From JALSRK01 sp964461995 (GTDB lineage Bacteria; Acidobacteriota; Terriglobia; Bryobacterales; Bryobacteraceae): a DNA stretch of 64,000 bases. This document shows positions 1 to 8,589 of the stretch, one piece after another. The stretch's first letter is position 1, and every line of letters starts with the position of its first letter. Below the pieces are notes generated by a model, which saw nothing but the letters and a program-made list of their open reading frames with translations, had not been told where the DNA came from and did no database searches. A program made the translations under genes and the position numbers. Location: the NCBI GenBank assembly GCA_964461995.1, contig CAYWXL010000002.1:1-64000 (forward strand), given 5' to 3'.

Positions 1-60
1 CGGGAACTCAGTGTGAAATTACGAACATAGCAGATGTCAAGCCCCGGGGGCCAGCGCGTG

Positions 61-564
61 CTACGAGCCCCCGATACGCGCCGCATAGCGCCGCAAGCGC
101 ATTCTGATCTCGGTCCTCGGAAGCCGGCATCGCGGATGCTCCGCAATGGCCCTTAGCCCGTCCCGCAGCACCCGAGGGGCGACGCCCGCGCTTTCCAGCT
201 CGTCCAGCAGCCAGAGGAGGCCGTGGCAGTCCACACCGTTCCGCTCGGCCACCCTCCGGAGAACAGCATCACCGGTCAACAGGGTCCAGCCGCGTTCCCC
301 GGCCAGCACGAGCGCAAAAGCGTCGGTTACCGAAAGCGCCGGGTGGCTCCTACGGTAGAAGAGCGCCTTTTCGATCTCGGCCCCGGGCAATTCGGCCACG
401 ACCAGACCCAACCCTGTGAGCCGATGGCCGAGCTCTCCGGTCAGTTCCCGGTGGAACAAGACGTCCGGCACGACGAACTGGTAGCGAAGCGAAAACGCCG
501 CCTCGAGAAGATCGCCCCGCTCCAGATCGATCAGCACCGAGGTGTCGGAAACGAGAACTCTCAT
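61..564 (-). CDS. PIN-domain protein, probable toxin of a toxin-antitoxin pair
   Basis: The 167-residue protein has the acidic residues expected of a PIN ribonuclease: D7 in the N-terminal strand (VSDTSVLIDLE), D80 (SVTDAFAL) and D98 (LTGDAVL). PIN proteins usually cleave RNA with bound Mg or Mn and often act as toxins. Its ATG overlaps the stop of the upstream Xre-ImmA gene as ATGA (561-564), so the two are probably translationally coupled, with the regulator made first. That order and pairing match known HTH/ImmA-PIN modules. The length is slightly above a typical VapC. Toxicity and RNA target cannot be told from the sequence. Confidence 0.8.
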   Translation of the reverse strand: MRVLVSDTSVLIDLERGDLLEAAFSLRYQFVVPDVLFHRELTGELGHRLTGLGLVVAELPGAEIEKALFYRRSHPALSVTDAFALVLAGERGWTLLTGDAVLRRVAERNGVDCHGLLWLLDELESAGVAPRVLRDGLRAIAEHPRCRLPRTEIRMRLRRYAARIGGS

Positions 565-1646
565 CCGGCCGTCAGGACCGCGGCTTCTCGCTCTTCGAGC
601 CGGCGGCGCAACTCACGGACGGTCATACCAAGCAACTCGGCCGCTTTCGATTCCGACACCGCCCCTTCGGCAAGGGCCCGGTAACAGAGCCTCACGAAAC
701 GCTGCGGCTCCTCCGGAGGCAACGGCTCGGGCTCCCCACGTTCCCCGCTGTACTCTAGGCTGGCGTATTCGCGGTAGAACCCCTGCGCCCATGCCCTTGA
801 AACGATTCCGAGGTCCCGGCAGCGATAGACGATCGCTTTCACGCTGACGCGGAACAGGCGCTTCAGAGCCAGCAACTCACCCCAACTGATCGACGTGCGA
901 TGCTTGCCGACTTCCGCCCATAACGCCTCGGCGGGCATCAAGAAAGCGCCCGCAAAGCGGTGAGCCGCCTTCTCGTGGAAGCTCTCGTCGCCCGCGACCG
1001 CCATCACCATGTGCCCGAGTTCGCGGGCCAGGTTGACGCGCTGCCGCTCTCCCGGGGCGCCCTTGCAAACGACGATCACCGGGACGGCCTCTTTCTTGTC
1101 CTTCCGGAACACCCGCGCCGTCAGCCCGTCGATCTTCTGGGACCCACAGTCGATCCGGAGCACCTTGATTCCGCGCTCCTCGAACAGTTCGACAAGGTTC
1201 GCCACGGGGTCCTTGCCCAGATCCCAGTAGTCCCGCACCTTCTCGGCGGCCGCTTCCGCCTCTCCCAGATCGCGAACCGGATACGGAGCTTCCGGCGGCT
1301 GGTCCCACTCCGCGCTGCGAAGCCCAAGCAACTCTTCTATCGTGAGATACCGCTCGATCAGACCCAGCACCGTCGCCTCGATTCGAGCCTTCTCTTTCTT
1401 CCCCGTCACCCGCCTCTTCCGGAACTCCACACCCTCGAGCGACAGCTCCTCTTCTCCTACGAGATAGTCCACCGGGACGCCGAGCGCTTCGGTGAGAGCG
1501 AGCAAGACGCCCGAGCTGGGAATCGATTCGTTCCGTTCGTACTTGCCGATCGCCTGCGCCGTCACACGGTTGCCGATCCTCTTCTGCAACTCGCGCAGCG
1601 AGAGACCCGCTGCCGCCCTCGCCAGCTTGAGTCTTTGGCCGATCAT
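561..1646 (-). CDS. Xre-family HTH protein fused to an ImmA/IrrE-type peptidase domain, likely antitoxin or regulator
   Basis: About 361 residues. An N-terminal Cro/C1-type helix-turn-helix (residues 2-65, with RLKLARAAAGLSLREL) is followed by an ImmA/IrrE domain (about 130-250) ending in the usual FAGAFLMPA segment, then a C-terminal helical part. Where ImmA/IrrE proteins have the zinc motif HExxH this one reads RELGH: the first histidine is arginine (codon at 1023-1025, CGC; one base from CAC). Zinc-dependent proteolysis may therefore be lost. I chose the ATG at 1646 because GAGAAG lies just upstream and it begins the HTH domain; an in-frame extension to 1739 would cross the putative operator. 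The last four bases overlap the PIN gene. Confidence 0.8.
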   Translation of the reverse strand: MIGQRLKLARAAAGLSLRELQKRIGNRVTAQAIGKYERNESIPSSGVLLALTEALGVPVDYLVGEEELSLEGVEFRKRRVTGKKEKARIEATVLGLIERYLTIEELLGLRSAEWDQPPEAPYPVRDLGEAEAAAEKVRDYWDLGKDPVANLVELFEERGIKVLRIDCGSQKIDGLTARVFRKDKKEAVPVIVVCKGAPGERQRVNLARELGHMVMAVAGDESFHEKAAHRFAGAFLMPAEALWAEVGKHRTSISWGELLALKRLFRVSVKAIVYRCRDLGIVSRAWAQGFYREYASLEYSGERGEPEPLPPEEPQRFVRLCYRALAEGAVSESKAAELLGMTVRELRRRLEEREAAVLTAG

Positions 1647-1665
1647 AGTGTTCTTCTCATCGTGC

Positions 1666-1704
1666 GGTTTACAGGTCATCCCAATGATACCCCATTTGTA
1701 AACC
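1666..1704. promoter_or_regulatory. Perfect 8-bp inverted repeat, likely operator of the Xre-PIN operon
   Basis: GGTTTACA (1666-1673) and TGTAAACC (1697-1704) are perfect inverted arms with centres 31 bp apart, about three helical turns, ending 20 bp before the ATG at 1646. A -10-like TATCAT on the minus strand lies between the arms. Autorepression by the encoded Xre protein is the natural reading, but is inference. Confidence 0.5.
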
Positions 1705-2254
1705 ACCATCGAGAGTCTCCCTCCGATGTTTGGCTCCACCGGTCTCGACTTCTCGCTGCCCGGAGCCTCAAGCGGTTTCCCCCGTCAGGCGAGGCGCGCC
1801 CCTCTCGCGTCAGCTCGAGGATCTTCGGGCTTCCGACTGGTCTGCTTCAGTATTTGGGCCGACGCCTTAGGCCCCCATTCCCCTCCCACCCTCACCCCCC
1901 CACCTGCGGGAACGCCGCCGGCGTGCGGCCCCTATGGGCCTGGAACGCCCGGGAGAAGTGGCTACAAAGTGCGGGGACTGCCACCGATTACCCGGCGCCG
2001 CGGCGCCGTTTCTTATCACGAGCGCGCCAATGGCTGGTTGTTCCCCAGATTACCCGCCTCGGCCCACCGGAGCGTCTCTAGCTCACCGCCGGCCCGCCCG
2101 GCCTTGCTAGTCAGGTCTTTCCGCCCCCGGTGCACCGCAGCGATGCGGCGAGCGTGACCTGGCGCAGCCTGGCCCCGGTTCTCTGGACAAGCCCGCCGCC
2201 GGTCTGATACTGATTCATTGACGGCCGAACGCCGCCGAAGGGAGCCGAACACCG
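1705..2254. other. Intergenic stretch of about 550 bp with no recognisable gene
   Basis: No convincing reading frame, tRNA or terminator was found. The only structure seen is a perfect 16-bp GC palindrome at 1993-2008 (CGGCGCCG twice), just after CGGGGACTGCCACCGATTAC (1972-1991), which resembles short repeats that I recall scattered near RAYT-type transposases in related genomes; that resemblance is from memory and weak. A ribosome site for the next gene (AAGGGAG) ends the region. Confidence 0.4.
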
Positions 2255-5152
2255 ATGCGCAACTGGATCGCCCTGGCGGCCATGATGCTGGCGGCAGGCG
2301 GCCTTTGCCGCGCCGGCGAGACTCTCTCGCTCGACGGAGCCTGGGAGATCGTCTTCGACCCCGGCAACGCCGGCCGCGAGGGCAAGTGGCATCTCGACGA
2401 GGTCTTCTCCGCCCATCCCGGACGGCGCCAGATCCGCGTGCCGAGCTGCTGGGAAGAGATCGAGAAAGACTACGAGGGCGTCGCTTTCTACCGCCGGAAG
2501 TTCCGCGTCCCCGCCGAGTGGCAGGGCAAGAGGGTGCGGCTCAGGTTCGACGCCGTGAACTTCATGGCGGAAGTCTGGCTGAACGACCATGCCGTCGGAG
2601 TTCACGAAGGCGGCTTCACGCCTTTCGAGTTCCGCGTCGAGCAGATGCTCCACTTCGGCGAAGAGAACACCCTCACCGTGCGCGTGGCCGGCCCCATCCT
2701 GCTCAAAGACAAGATCATCGAGGGAGTCGGCCCCATGGAAACGCCCCAGTGGCGCGGAGCCATCGCCGGCGGCATCTGGCAGCCGGTGAGGCTCATCGCC
2801 ACCGGCGAGGCATATGTGAAGGATGTCTTCCTCGAACCGCGGATCCGAGACGACACGGTCACCTTTCATGTGCAGATCGAGCATACCGGCGCCAGCCGCC
2901 AAACCGCCGGGGTGGAGTTCCGCGTGCGCGAGGTGAGCCGCGGGGAGGAGGTAGTAGCGGAGTGGAAACGGGAGGTGACGCTGACTCCGGGACGGAACCG
3001 GTTGAAGCAGACGCTGAAGATCCCGGAGGCCGTCTATTGGTCGCCGGAGAATCCGCATCTTTACTGGGCCGAAGTGCGGGTCATTGCGCGAGGAGAGCAG
3101 CAGGACTCCTGGAGCGCGCGCTTCGGTCTGCGCGAATTCACCGTCCGTAACGGCCGCTTCTATCTGAACGGCAAACCCTACGCTCTGAAGGCCGTCTTCT
3201 TCGAGGGCCTTTACCCGGTGAGGCTGGCCTACCCCGACAGCCGGGAGATGGTGGAGCGCGAGATCCGGCTCGCCAAAAAGGCGGGATTCAACATGATCCG
3301 TCCGTGGCGGAAACCCCCGCCGCCGGTCTGGCTGGATGCGGCCGACGAGCTGGGCGTCATGACGGTGGGCAGCATGGCTATCGAGTGCATGCGGCTGCCC
3401 TTGGAATCGGCGCGGCTGCCGGGCTGGGTCGAAAACGAGATTCGGGAAACCATCTTGAGGGACCGGAACCGCACCTGCGTCGTCGAGTGGGAGCTCTTCA
3501 ACGAGCTGGTCCGGCCCGTCCTGAAGCAGCTGCTGCACCCGATGGCCATGCTCGCGCGAAGGCTCGACCCCACGCGCCTGATCGTGGACGAGTCCGGTGG
3601 CTGGGCCCAGGGCGCGAACCTGTATCTGCCTTACCGGTCCGTCCCCATGAAGTACAACGATGTCCACTACTATCCCGGACCCCAGATCAACGACCAGGTC
3701 TACCGGAAGCTGCGCATGATCGGCGAGCCCGAAGACGAGCAGCGGGCCGCCGGGATCCGGGGCCGGTTGCCCGGACGGAACGTGATTCCGGGCTTGCCGG
3801 TCTACGTTTCCGAGTTGGGCTACGGAAGCCTCCCGAATCTGCCCGCCATCAATCAACAGTTCACCGAAGAGGGCAACCCGATCGTTCCGCCCACCCTGTA
3901 CCACCGCCGGCTCGCCCGCCAGCTCAAGCAGGCGCTTTGGGAAAGCGGCTTCCACCGCATCTACCCGGACCTGGAGCGCTTCTGTCTCGACCAGCAGCGG
4001 ATCCACGGCCGGGCGAACAAGCGGATGATCGAGGCCGTGCGGACCAACCCCAACGTGATTGGCTATTGCGTCCATGCGCTGACCGCGGGCGACTGGATTA
4101 TCGGAGCCGGACTGCTCGACCTGTTCCGGAACCCGAAAGGCTACGCCTACGAGGCGACCAGGGAAGCCAACCGGCCGCGCATCCTTTCCATCCGCGTCGT
4201 GCCGCGGAACGTTTACGCCGGGCGGGGCGCAACGCTCGAGATCACCGCAGTGAACGATCTGGAGCCGGTTGAAGGCGTCATGGAAGTCCGAATCTCACCC
4301 CAGCGCGGCGGTCCGGTCTTCGAGCGCCGGCTCGCCGTGGAAATGCCCGGGCGAATCCGTCAACTGCTCACCGCCGAACTCGACACGCGCCGATGGCGCG
4401 GAACCTATATCGTGACCGCGAGCATGCGGGACGGCGGCGGAAGGCTGGTCGCCGAGAACCGGTACGAATTCGATGTCTTTTCTCCGGAAGACCTGGCGCC
4501 GCCCGAGCATGAAGTGGCGGTCCTGGATCCGGATAATCGTCTGAAGCCGTTCCTGCGGAAGGCCGGCGTCCGGTTCTCCGAGTTCAGCCAAGGCGGCGCT
4601 GGACCCCCGGTGCTGGTTTCGCGCATCGTCCCGAAGACCGATGCGGAAAAGGCCCGGCTGCAAAGACTCTTGGACGAGGTCGCGGCCGGACGTACGGCGG
4701 TCTACGTGAACGGCGTCCGGCCTACGCCAGGATCCATGTTCGCCCCCAAAACGGTGAAACTCGACGCGATGCCGGCCCCCTTCCGCGTTCAAATCGCCCG
4801 GGGCTTGTGGACCTGTGAGCCGCACATCGTCAGCGACCACCCGATCTTCGAGGGACTCCCGGTGAACGGGATGATGGGACCCATCTACGAGAATGTGTGG
4901 ACCCGGGAGTCGCTGCTCGACCTCAGCGGAGAGGTCATCGCCGGCTCCATCGGGTTCTACTATCACCCGGGCTCGCTCCGCCGCCGCCACTACTATGGCC
5001 CCGGCGACGTCTGGTGGGGCGCCGACGTCATCCGCTTGCGTCACGGAAGAGGTGCGATCATTGTGTCGCAGTTGCGGCTGCTGGAGAATCTGGGCAAAGA
5101 TCCGGTGGCCGACAAGATTCTCTTCAACCTGATCCGGTACGTGACCGAGTGA
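2255..5152 (+). CDS. Secreted glycoside hydrolase family 2 enzyme (beta-galactosidase/beta-glucuronidase type)
   Basis: 965 residues. A Sec signal peptide (residues 1-20, cut near CRA-GET) precedes a GH2 sugar-binding jelly roll (about 25-185), an Ig-like domain (190-295), and the TIM barrel (300-630). The general acid/base is probably E417 in WELFNELV (the Asn-Glu pair of clan GH-A) and the nucleophile E520 in YVSELGYG. About 330 further residues form additional Ig-like and other domains of unknown role, so the protein is longer than a minimal GH2. It should act in the periplasm or outside the cell on plant or microbial polysaccharide. The substrate cannot be set from sequence alone. It stands alone, preceded by AAGGGAG. 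Confidence 0.88.
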   Translation: MRNWIALAAMMLAAGGLCRAGETLSLDGAWEIVFDPGNAGREGKWHLDEVFSAHPGRRQIRVPSCWEEIEKDYEGVAFYRRKFRVPAEWQGKRVRLRFDAVNFMAEVWLNDHAVGVHEGGFTPFEFRVEQMLHFGEENTLTVRVAGPILLKDKIIEGVGPMETPQWRGAIAGGIWQPVRLIATGEAYVKDVFLEPRIRDDTVTFHVQIEHTGASRQTAGVEFRVREVSRGEEVVAEWKREVTLTPGRNRLKQTLKIPEAVYWSPENPHLYWAEVRVIARGEQQDSWSARFGLREFTVRNGRFYLNGKPYALKAVFFEGLYPVRLAYPDSREMVEREIRLAKKAGFNMIRPWRKPPPPVWLDAADELGVMTVGSMAIECMRLPLESARLPGWVENEIRETILRDRNRTCVVEWELFNELVRPVLKQLLHPMAMLARRLDPTRLIVDESGGWAQGANLYLPYRSVPMKYNDVHYYPGPQINDQVYRKLRMIGEPEDEQRAAGIRGRLPGRNVIPGLPVYVSELGYGSLPNLPAINQQFTEEGNPIVPPTLYHRRLARQLKQALWESGFHRIYPDLERFCLDQQRIHGRANKRMIEAVRTNPNVIGYCVHALTAGDWIIGAGLLDLFRNPKGYAYEATREANRPRILSIRVVPRNVYAGRGATLEITAVNDLEPVEGVMEVRISPQRGGPVFERRLAVEMPGRIRQLLTAELDTRRWRGTYIVTASMRDGGGRLVAENRYEFDVFSPEDLAPPEHEVAVLDPDNRLKPFLRKAGVRFSEFSQGGAGPPVLVSRIVPKTDAEKARLQRLLDEVAAGRTAVYVNGVRPTPGSMFAPKTVKLDAMPAPFRVQIARGLWTCEPHIVSDHPIFEGLPVNGMMGPIYENVWTRESLLDLSGEVIAGSIGFYYHPGSLRRRHYYGPGDVWWGADVIRLRHGRGAIIVSQLRLLENLGKDPVADKILFNLIRYVTE

Positions 5153-5673
5153 AGCGCCTCCGGCCCGGGTCCCGCGCCCTTGCTTCGATGTGAAGCTGCC
5201 GCGGCCCGCACCGCCTTCCTGGCGCTCGACGGCGCCGGCGGCTCCTCCACACTTCCACCGGCCGTTCCGGCCGGCTCCCGAGAGTTCATTCACCAGCTTT
5301 CAGTCTCCTCCATCCCCGTCGCTCTAGAGGACTTGTTCGCCCCGAAGGCCCGCCCCACGCCCCTCGCCGTGCTACAACACGAGGCGGCGGGACACGTCAC
5401 CCGCTGGCGAGGTTCGAAACCCGAAGAGGAGGAACGCTTGAAGTGTGTCCGGTTACGAGATCCGTCCGGCAGAGACTCGTAACGCTGTCCGGTTTTCGCT
5501 GTTTCTTCGCGCATCTTGCTGCCCGCGCCGGGCGGCGCCGCGCCCTGGCGACGCGTCACACCTCGCGCCAACCCATAGAAATGAAACGGCTTCCCCTTTT
5601 CAACGTTTTGCGCGGCTTTTTCGTCACGCGTCACGCCACGCGCGGGCCGACATACGGAATCCAGCCCCCCACC
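5153..5673. other. Intergenic region of about 520 bp between two converging genes
   Basis: No gene is supported. A perfect inverted repeat GTTACGAG (5452-5459) and CTCGTAAC (5476-5483) encloses a 16-nt loop, and TGTCCGG occurs on both sides of it. There is no T-run after it, so I do not call it a terminator. The 3' ends of the GH2 gene and the histidine kinase gene face each other across this stretch. Confidence 0.35.
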
Positions 5674-7089
5674 TCAGGCGCGCCCGCCCCCGTCGCCCGC
5701 TTCCCGCGGAAGGCGCACCCGGAAAGCCGAACCTTTGCCCGGCTCGCTTTCGACCTCGATCGCGCCCCGGTGCACCTCGGCGATCCAGCGGGCGATCGAA
5801 AGCCCAAGCCCGGCGCCCCCCATCTCCCGGGAGCGCACCTTGTCGGCCCGCCAGAACCGCTCGAAGATGTGCGGCAGATCCTCGGGCGCGATGCCGATAC
5901 CCGTGTCGCGCACTTCGCCCACCGCGTAGCTCTCCCGGGACTCGAGCCGCACCTCGACCCGGCCGCCCCGGGGCGTGTACTTGACGGCATTGTCAATAAG
6001 GATCAGGAACAGCCGACGCAGCGCCGTGGGATCGCCGCGGATCGGGAGCCGGCCGTTGGGTACCGCGGCCTGGAACTCGACGCCCTTGCTCTTGGCCAGC
6101 TTCTCGCCCTGGCTACAGGCGTCCCGCACGGTACCCGCCAGGTCCATCGCCTGGAGATCGAGATCGACGATGCCGGAGTCGGCCCGGGCCAGCGTCAGCA
6201 GGTCTTCGATGAGCCGCGAGGTCCGCTCCAGCTCAATAAGGATCTGCTGGAGCGCCTCGCGGTACTCCTGCGGGGAGCGCTCCCGGCGCAGGGCCAGCTC
6301 CGCGGTGGTCCGCATGATCGACACCGGCGTGCGCAGCTCGTGCGAGGCGTCGGCCGTGAAGCGGGTCATGCGGCGGAAGGCGGCCTCGATGCGGCGCATC
6401 ATGTCGTTGAGGGTCTCCGAGAGCCGCTGCAACTCGTCGCCGGTCTCGGGCACCTCCAGGCGCAGCGAGAGGTTCTCGGCGCTGATCCGCCGCGCCGCCC
6501 GCGTGATGGCGTCCACCGGCGCGAGCGCCCGCCGGCTCATCCAGTACCCGCCCAGACTAGCGGCGCCCAGCACCACGGGCAGGAAGCCGACCAGCAGCCA
6601 GGCAAAGTTCTGCAACACATGGAACGCCTCCTCCACCGGGGTGGCGATCTGAACCAAGAACTCCCTGCCCCCGGCTGTGACCGAGGCCTCGAGGACTCTC
6701 AGCCGGCGCCCACGCGGCTGTGCCGTGTAGAAGCGAGGCTCTCCAGCGGGCGGAACCCCCGCGGGCGGCGCCAGTCCGTACCGCTCCATGCCGCGCGAGC
6801 GGTACCTCCACCCGGTGGCAGGCTCCAGAACATATAAAAGGTCCCGGCCTGGCTCCAGCCCCGAATGTTCCCGGAACTCGTCCTCGAGGCCTTCGCCCTC
6901 CAGACGTTGCGCCTGCCGCTCCAGGAACCGGCCCACTGCCTTCAGGCGCGCCTCAAGCTCTTCATCGGCCACGTGCAGGATACTCTGACGCATCGCCACC
7001 AGCATGGCCGCCCCGAACATGCACAGGCTCACCGCCAGCACAGTGAAGTACCATGCCGTAAGCCGGAACCGGATGGAGCGCGCCTTCAT
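5674..7089 (-). CDS. Two-component sensor histidine kinase, HAMP-containing
   Basis: 471 residues. TM1 (about 10-32), a periplasmic sensor region of about 125 residues, TM2 (about 162-183), HAMP (about 184-236), a HisKA dimerisation domain with the phospho-acceptor H250 in DASHELRTP, and an HATPase domain with N-box (IDNAVKYTP), DTGIGIAPEDL and GAGLGLSI motifs. This is the OmpR-partner class (CusS/TcrY-like). The gene starts three bases after the stop of the response regulator, so the two are co-transcribed. The periplasmic domain has no motif that names the signal. Confidence 0.92.
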   Translation of the reverse strand: MKARSIRFRLTAWYFTVLAVSLCMFGAAMLVAMRQSILHVADEELEARLKAVGRFLERQAQRLEGEGLEDEFREHSGLEPGRDLLYVLEPATGWRYRSRGMERYGLAPPAGVPPAGEPRFYTAQPRGRRLRVLEASVTAGGREFLVQIATPVEEAFHVLQNFAWLLVGFLPVVLGAASLGGYWMSRRALAPVDAITRAARRISAENLSLRLEVPETGDELQRLSETLNDMMRRIEAAFRRMTRFTADASHELRTPVSIMRTTAELALRRERSPQEYREALQQILIELERTSRLIEDLLTLARADSGIVDLDLQAMDLAGTVRDACSQGEKLAKSKGVEFQAAVPNGRLPIRGDPTALRRLFLILIDNAVKYTPRGGRVEVRLESRESYAVGEVRDTGIGIAPEDLPHIFERFWRADKVRSREMGGAGLGLSIARWIAEVHRGAIEVESEPGKGSAFRVRLPREAGDGGGRA

Positions 7090-7092
7090 TCC

Positions 7093-7767
7093 TCACTCGG
7101 GTTCCCGGATCGTGTACCCGAATCCGCGGACGGTGTGGATCAGCTTCGCTTCGTGGCCATTGTCGATCTTGGTCCGCAACAGCCGGATGAAAGCGTCCAG
7201 CGTGTTGCTTTCCACCTCCCGCTCGAAGCCCCAGACGGCCTCGATGATCTCGTCGCGCGGGGCCACGCGCCCGGCCCGGCGCATGAGGAACTCGAGCAGC
7301 CGGTACTCGGTCGGGGTCAGATTGATGCGCTGGCCGTCCCGGTAGACCTCGCGGGTGGCGGGATCGAGCACGAGATCGCCGGCGGCGAGTTTCGTCGGTC
7401 GGGCTGGCGACGTCCTCCGGGCGATCGTGCGCAGGCGCGCCAGCAGCTCGCTGAAGGAGAACGGCTTGGTCAGGTAGTCGTCGGCCCCGAGGTCGAGGCC
7501 CCGCACGATGTCCGGAACCGCGTCGCGGGCTGTCAGCACCAGAATCGGAGTAGCGTTGCCCAGCTCGCGCAGCCGCCGCAGCACCGAGAAACCGTCGAGG
7601 CCGGGCAGCATGAGGTCGAGGATGATCGCGTCGAAGGCGCGCATCCGCGCCGCCTCCAGTCCCTCTCGGCCGTCGTAGGCCACCATGACGCTGTGGCCCT
7701 CCTCCACCAGCCCTTTGCGGAGGAGCCCGGCCATGCGCCGCTCGTCCTCGACCACCAGAATCCACAT
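7093..7767 (-). CDS. OmpR/PhoB-family response regulator
   Basis: 224 residues. The receiver domain (1-115) contains the acidic pair E7-D8, phospho-acceptor D51 (ILDLMLPG), the switch Thr in VLTARD and the conserved Lys in LTKPFSF. The C-terminal winged-helix domain (about 128-222) has INLTPTEYRLLEFL and ends with VRGFGYTI, both diagnostic of this family. It precedes and is co-transcribed with the histidine kinase. Tandem ATCTTCAG repeats at 7836-7875, in the space before the divergent secreted gene, are its most likely binding sites. Confidence 0.93.
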   Translation of the reverse strand: MWILVVEDERRMAGLLRKGLVEEGHSVMVAYDGREGLEAARMRAFDAIILDLMLPGLDGFSVLRRLRELGNATPILVLTARDAVPDIVRGLDLGADDYLTKPFSFSELLARLRTIARRTSPARPTKLAAGDLVLDPATREVYRDGQRINLTPTEYRLLEFLMRRAGRVAPRDEIIEAVWGFEREVESNTLDAFIRLLRTKIDNGHEAKLIHTVRGFGYTIREPE

Positions 7768-7835
7768 GACAGCCGTCTCCGGCTAAGGCGCCGGCTCCAC
7801 CTCTGACCCCATGGTAACGGCTGCGTCTGAAAACG

Positions 7836-7875
7836 GGCTGAAGATCTCGCACGGTCATCTTCAGCCGATCTTCAG
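7836..7875. promoter_or_regulatory. Candidate response-regulator binding repeats in a divergent promoter region
   Basis: ATCTTCAG occurs at 7857-7864 and 7868-7875, an 11-bp direct repeat as expected for OmpR-family dimers, and the reverse copy lies at 7838-7845. The latter forms a perfect 10-bp inverted repeat (GGCTGAAGAT at 7836-7845, ATCTTCAGCC at 7857-7866). The cluster sits between the response regulator (leftward) and the secreted DUF1080-like gene (rightward). Confidence 0.55.
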
Positions 7876-7910
7876 ATTGCCGGACCAGAATTAGAGCAGG
7901 AGGTCGCGAA

Positions 7911-8582
7911 ATGAGACGCTGTCCCGCTCTGGTCCTAGCCGCCGCGACCCTCTGCGCGACCGCCGCGGCGCAAAAATCGGTGGAAGCGAACTTCGACTCC
8001 GACCCCACGGGCCGGCTGCCCTCCGGCTGGATCTCGGCTATGACCCACACCGGCGGCGCGCCCCGCTGGGAGGTCGTCCGCGACGAGACGGCTCCCAGCA
8101 AGCCCAACGTCCTGGCCCAGCTCTCCGACGACCCGACCAGCGGCCGCTATCCGCTGGCCATCTGCGAGAAGCTGGAAATCAAAGACGGCGACCTGAACGT
8201 CAAGTTTAAGCCCGTCTCCGGAAAGGTGGACGCCTCCGGCGGCCTCGTCTGGCGCTACCAGGATCCGAACAACTATTACATCCTCCGCTCGAACGCCCTC
8301 GAGGACAATACGGTGCTCTACAAGGTCGAAAACGGCCGCCGCCGCTCGATCGCCCCGCGGGGCACGCCACCGAAAACCTATGGGGTGAAGCACAAGGTCA
8401 CCCTGGGCGACTGGCACACTTTGCGGGTAACCTTCCAGGGACCGCTGTTCACCGTCTACTACGACAGCAAGAAGATGTTCGAGGTCGAAGATCACACCTT
8501 CTCGGGGCCCGGCAAAGTGGGCTTGTGGACCAAGGCCGACAGCGTGACGCATTTCGATGATTTCCGGGCGACGGAGCACTAG
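7911..8582 (+). CDS. Secreted DUF1080-like / LamG-fold protein
   Basis: 223 residues with a signal peptide (1-20, ending AAAQ). The rest looks like a concanavalin-like beta sandwich of the DUF1080 (3-keto-disaccharide hydrolase) type: paired aromatic strands such as GLVWRYQDPNNYYILRSN, DWHTLRVTFQG, LFTVYYD and KVGLWTKADSVTHFDDF. Such proteins are numerous in Acidobacteria and Planctomycetes and are thought to bind or cleave glycans; a function for this one is not proven. AGGAGG is well placed before the ATG. The upstream repeats suggest control by the adjacent two-component system. Confidence 0.75.
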   Translation: MRRCPALVLAAATLCATAAAQKSVEANFDSDPTGRLPSGWISAMTHTGGAPRWEVVRDETAPSKPNVLAQLSDDPTSGRYPLAICEKLEIKDGDLNVKFKPVSGKVDASGGLVWRYQDPNNYYILRSNALEDNTVLYKVENGRRRSIAPRGTPPKTYGVKHKVTLGDWHTLRVTFQGPLFTVYYDSKKMFEVEDHTFSGPGKVGLWTKADSVTHFDDFRATEH

Positions 8583-8589
8583 CGCGTAG

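Noticed and set aside
1705..2254. tRNA or small RNA in the large spacers (also checked 5153-5673, 34158-34605 and 37436-37952)
   Set aside because: No cloverleaf, no GTTCGANTC T-loop in suitable context, and no conserved RNA motif recognised by eye.
5452..5483. Inverted repeat as a terminator between converging genes
   Set aside because: Sixteen-base loop, AT-poor stem ends and no T-run; kept only as a note.
5443..6837. Long open frame antisense to the histidine kinase
   Set aside because: GC-rich codon shadow; Arg/Pro/His-rich translation without domains, while the opposite strand has a complete kinase.
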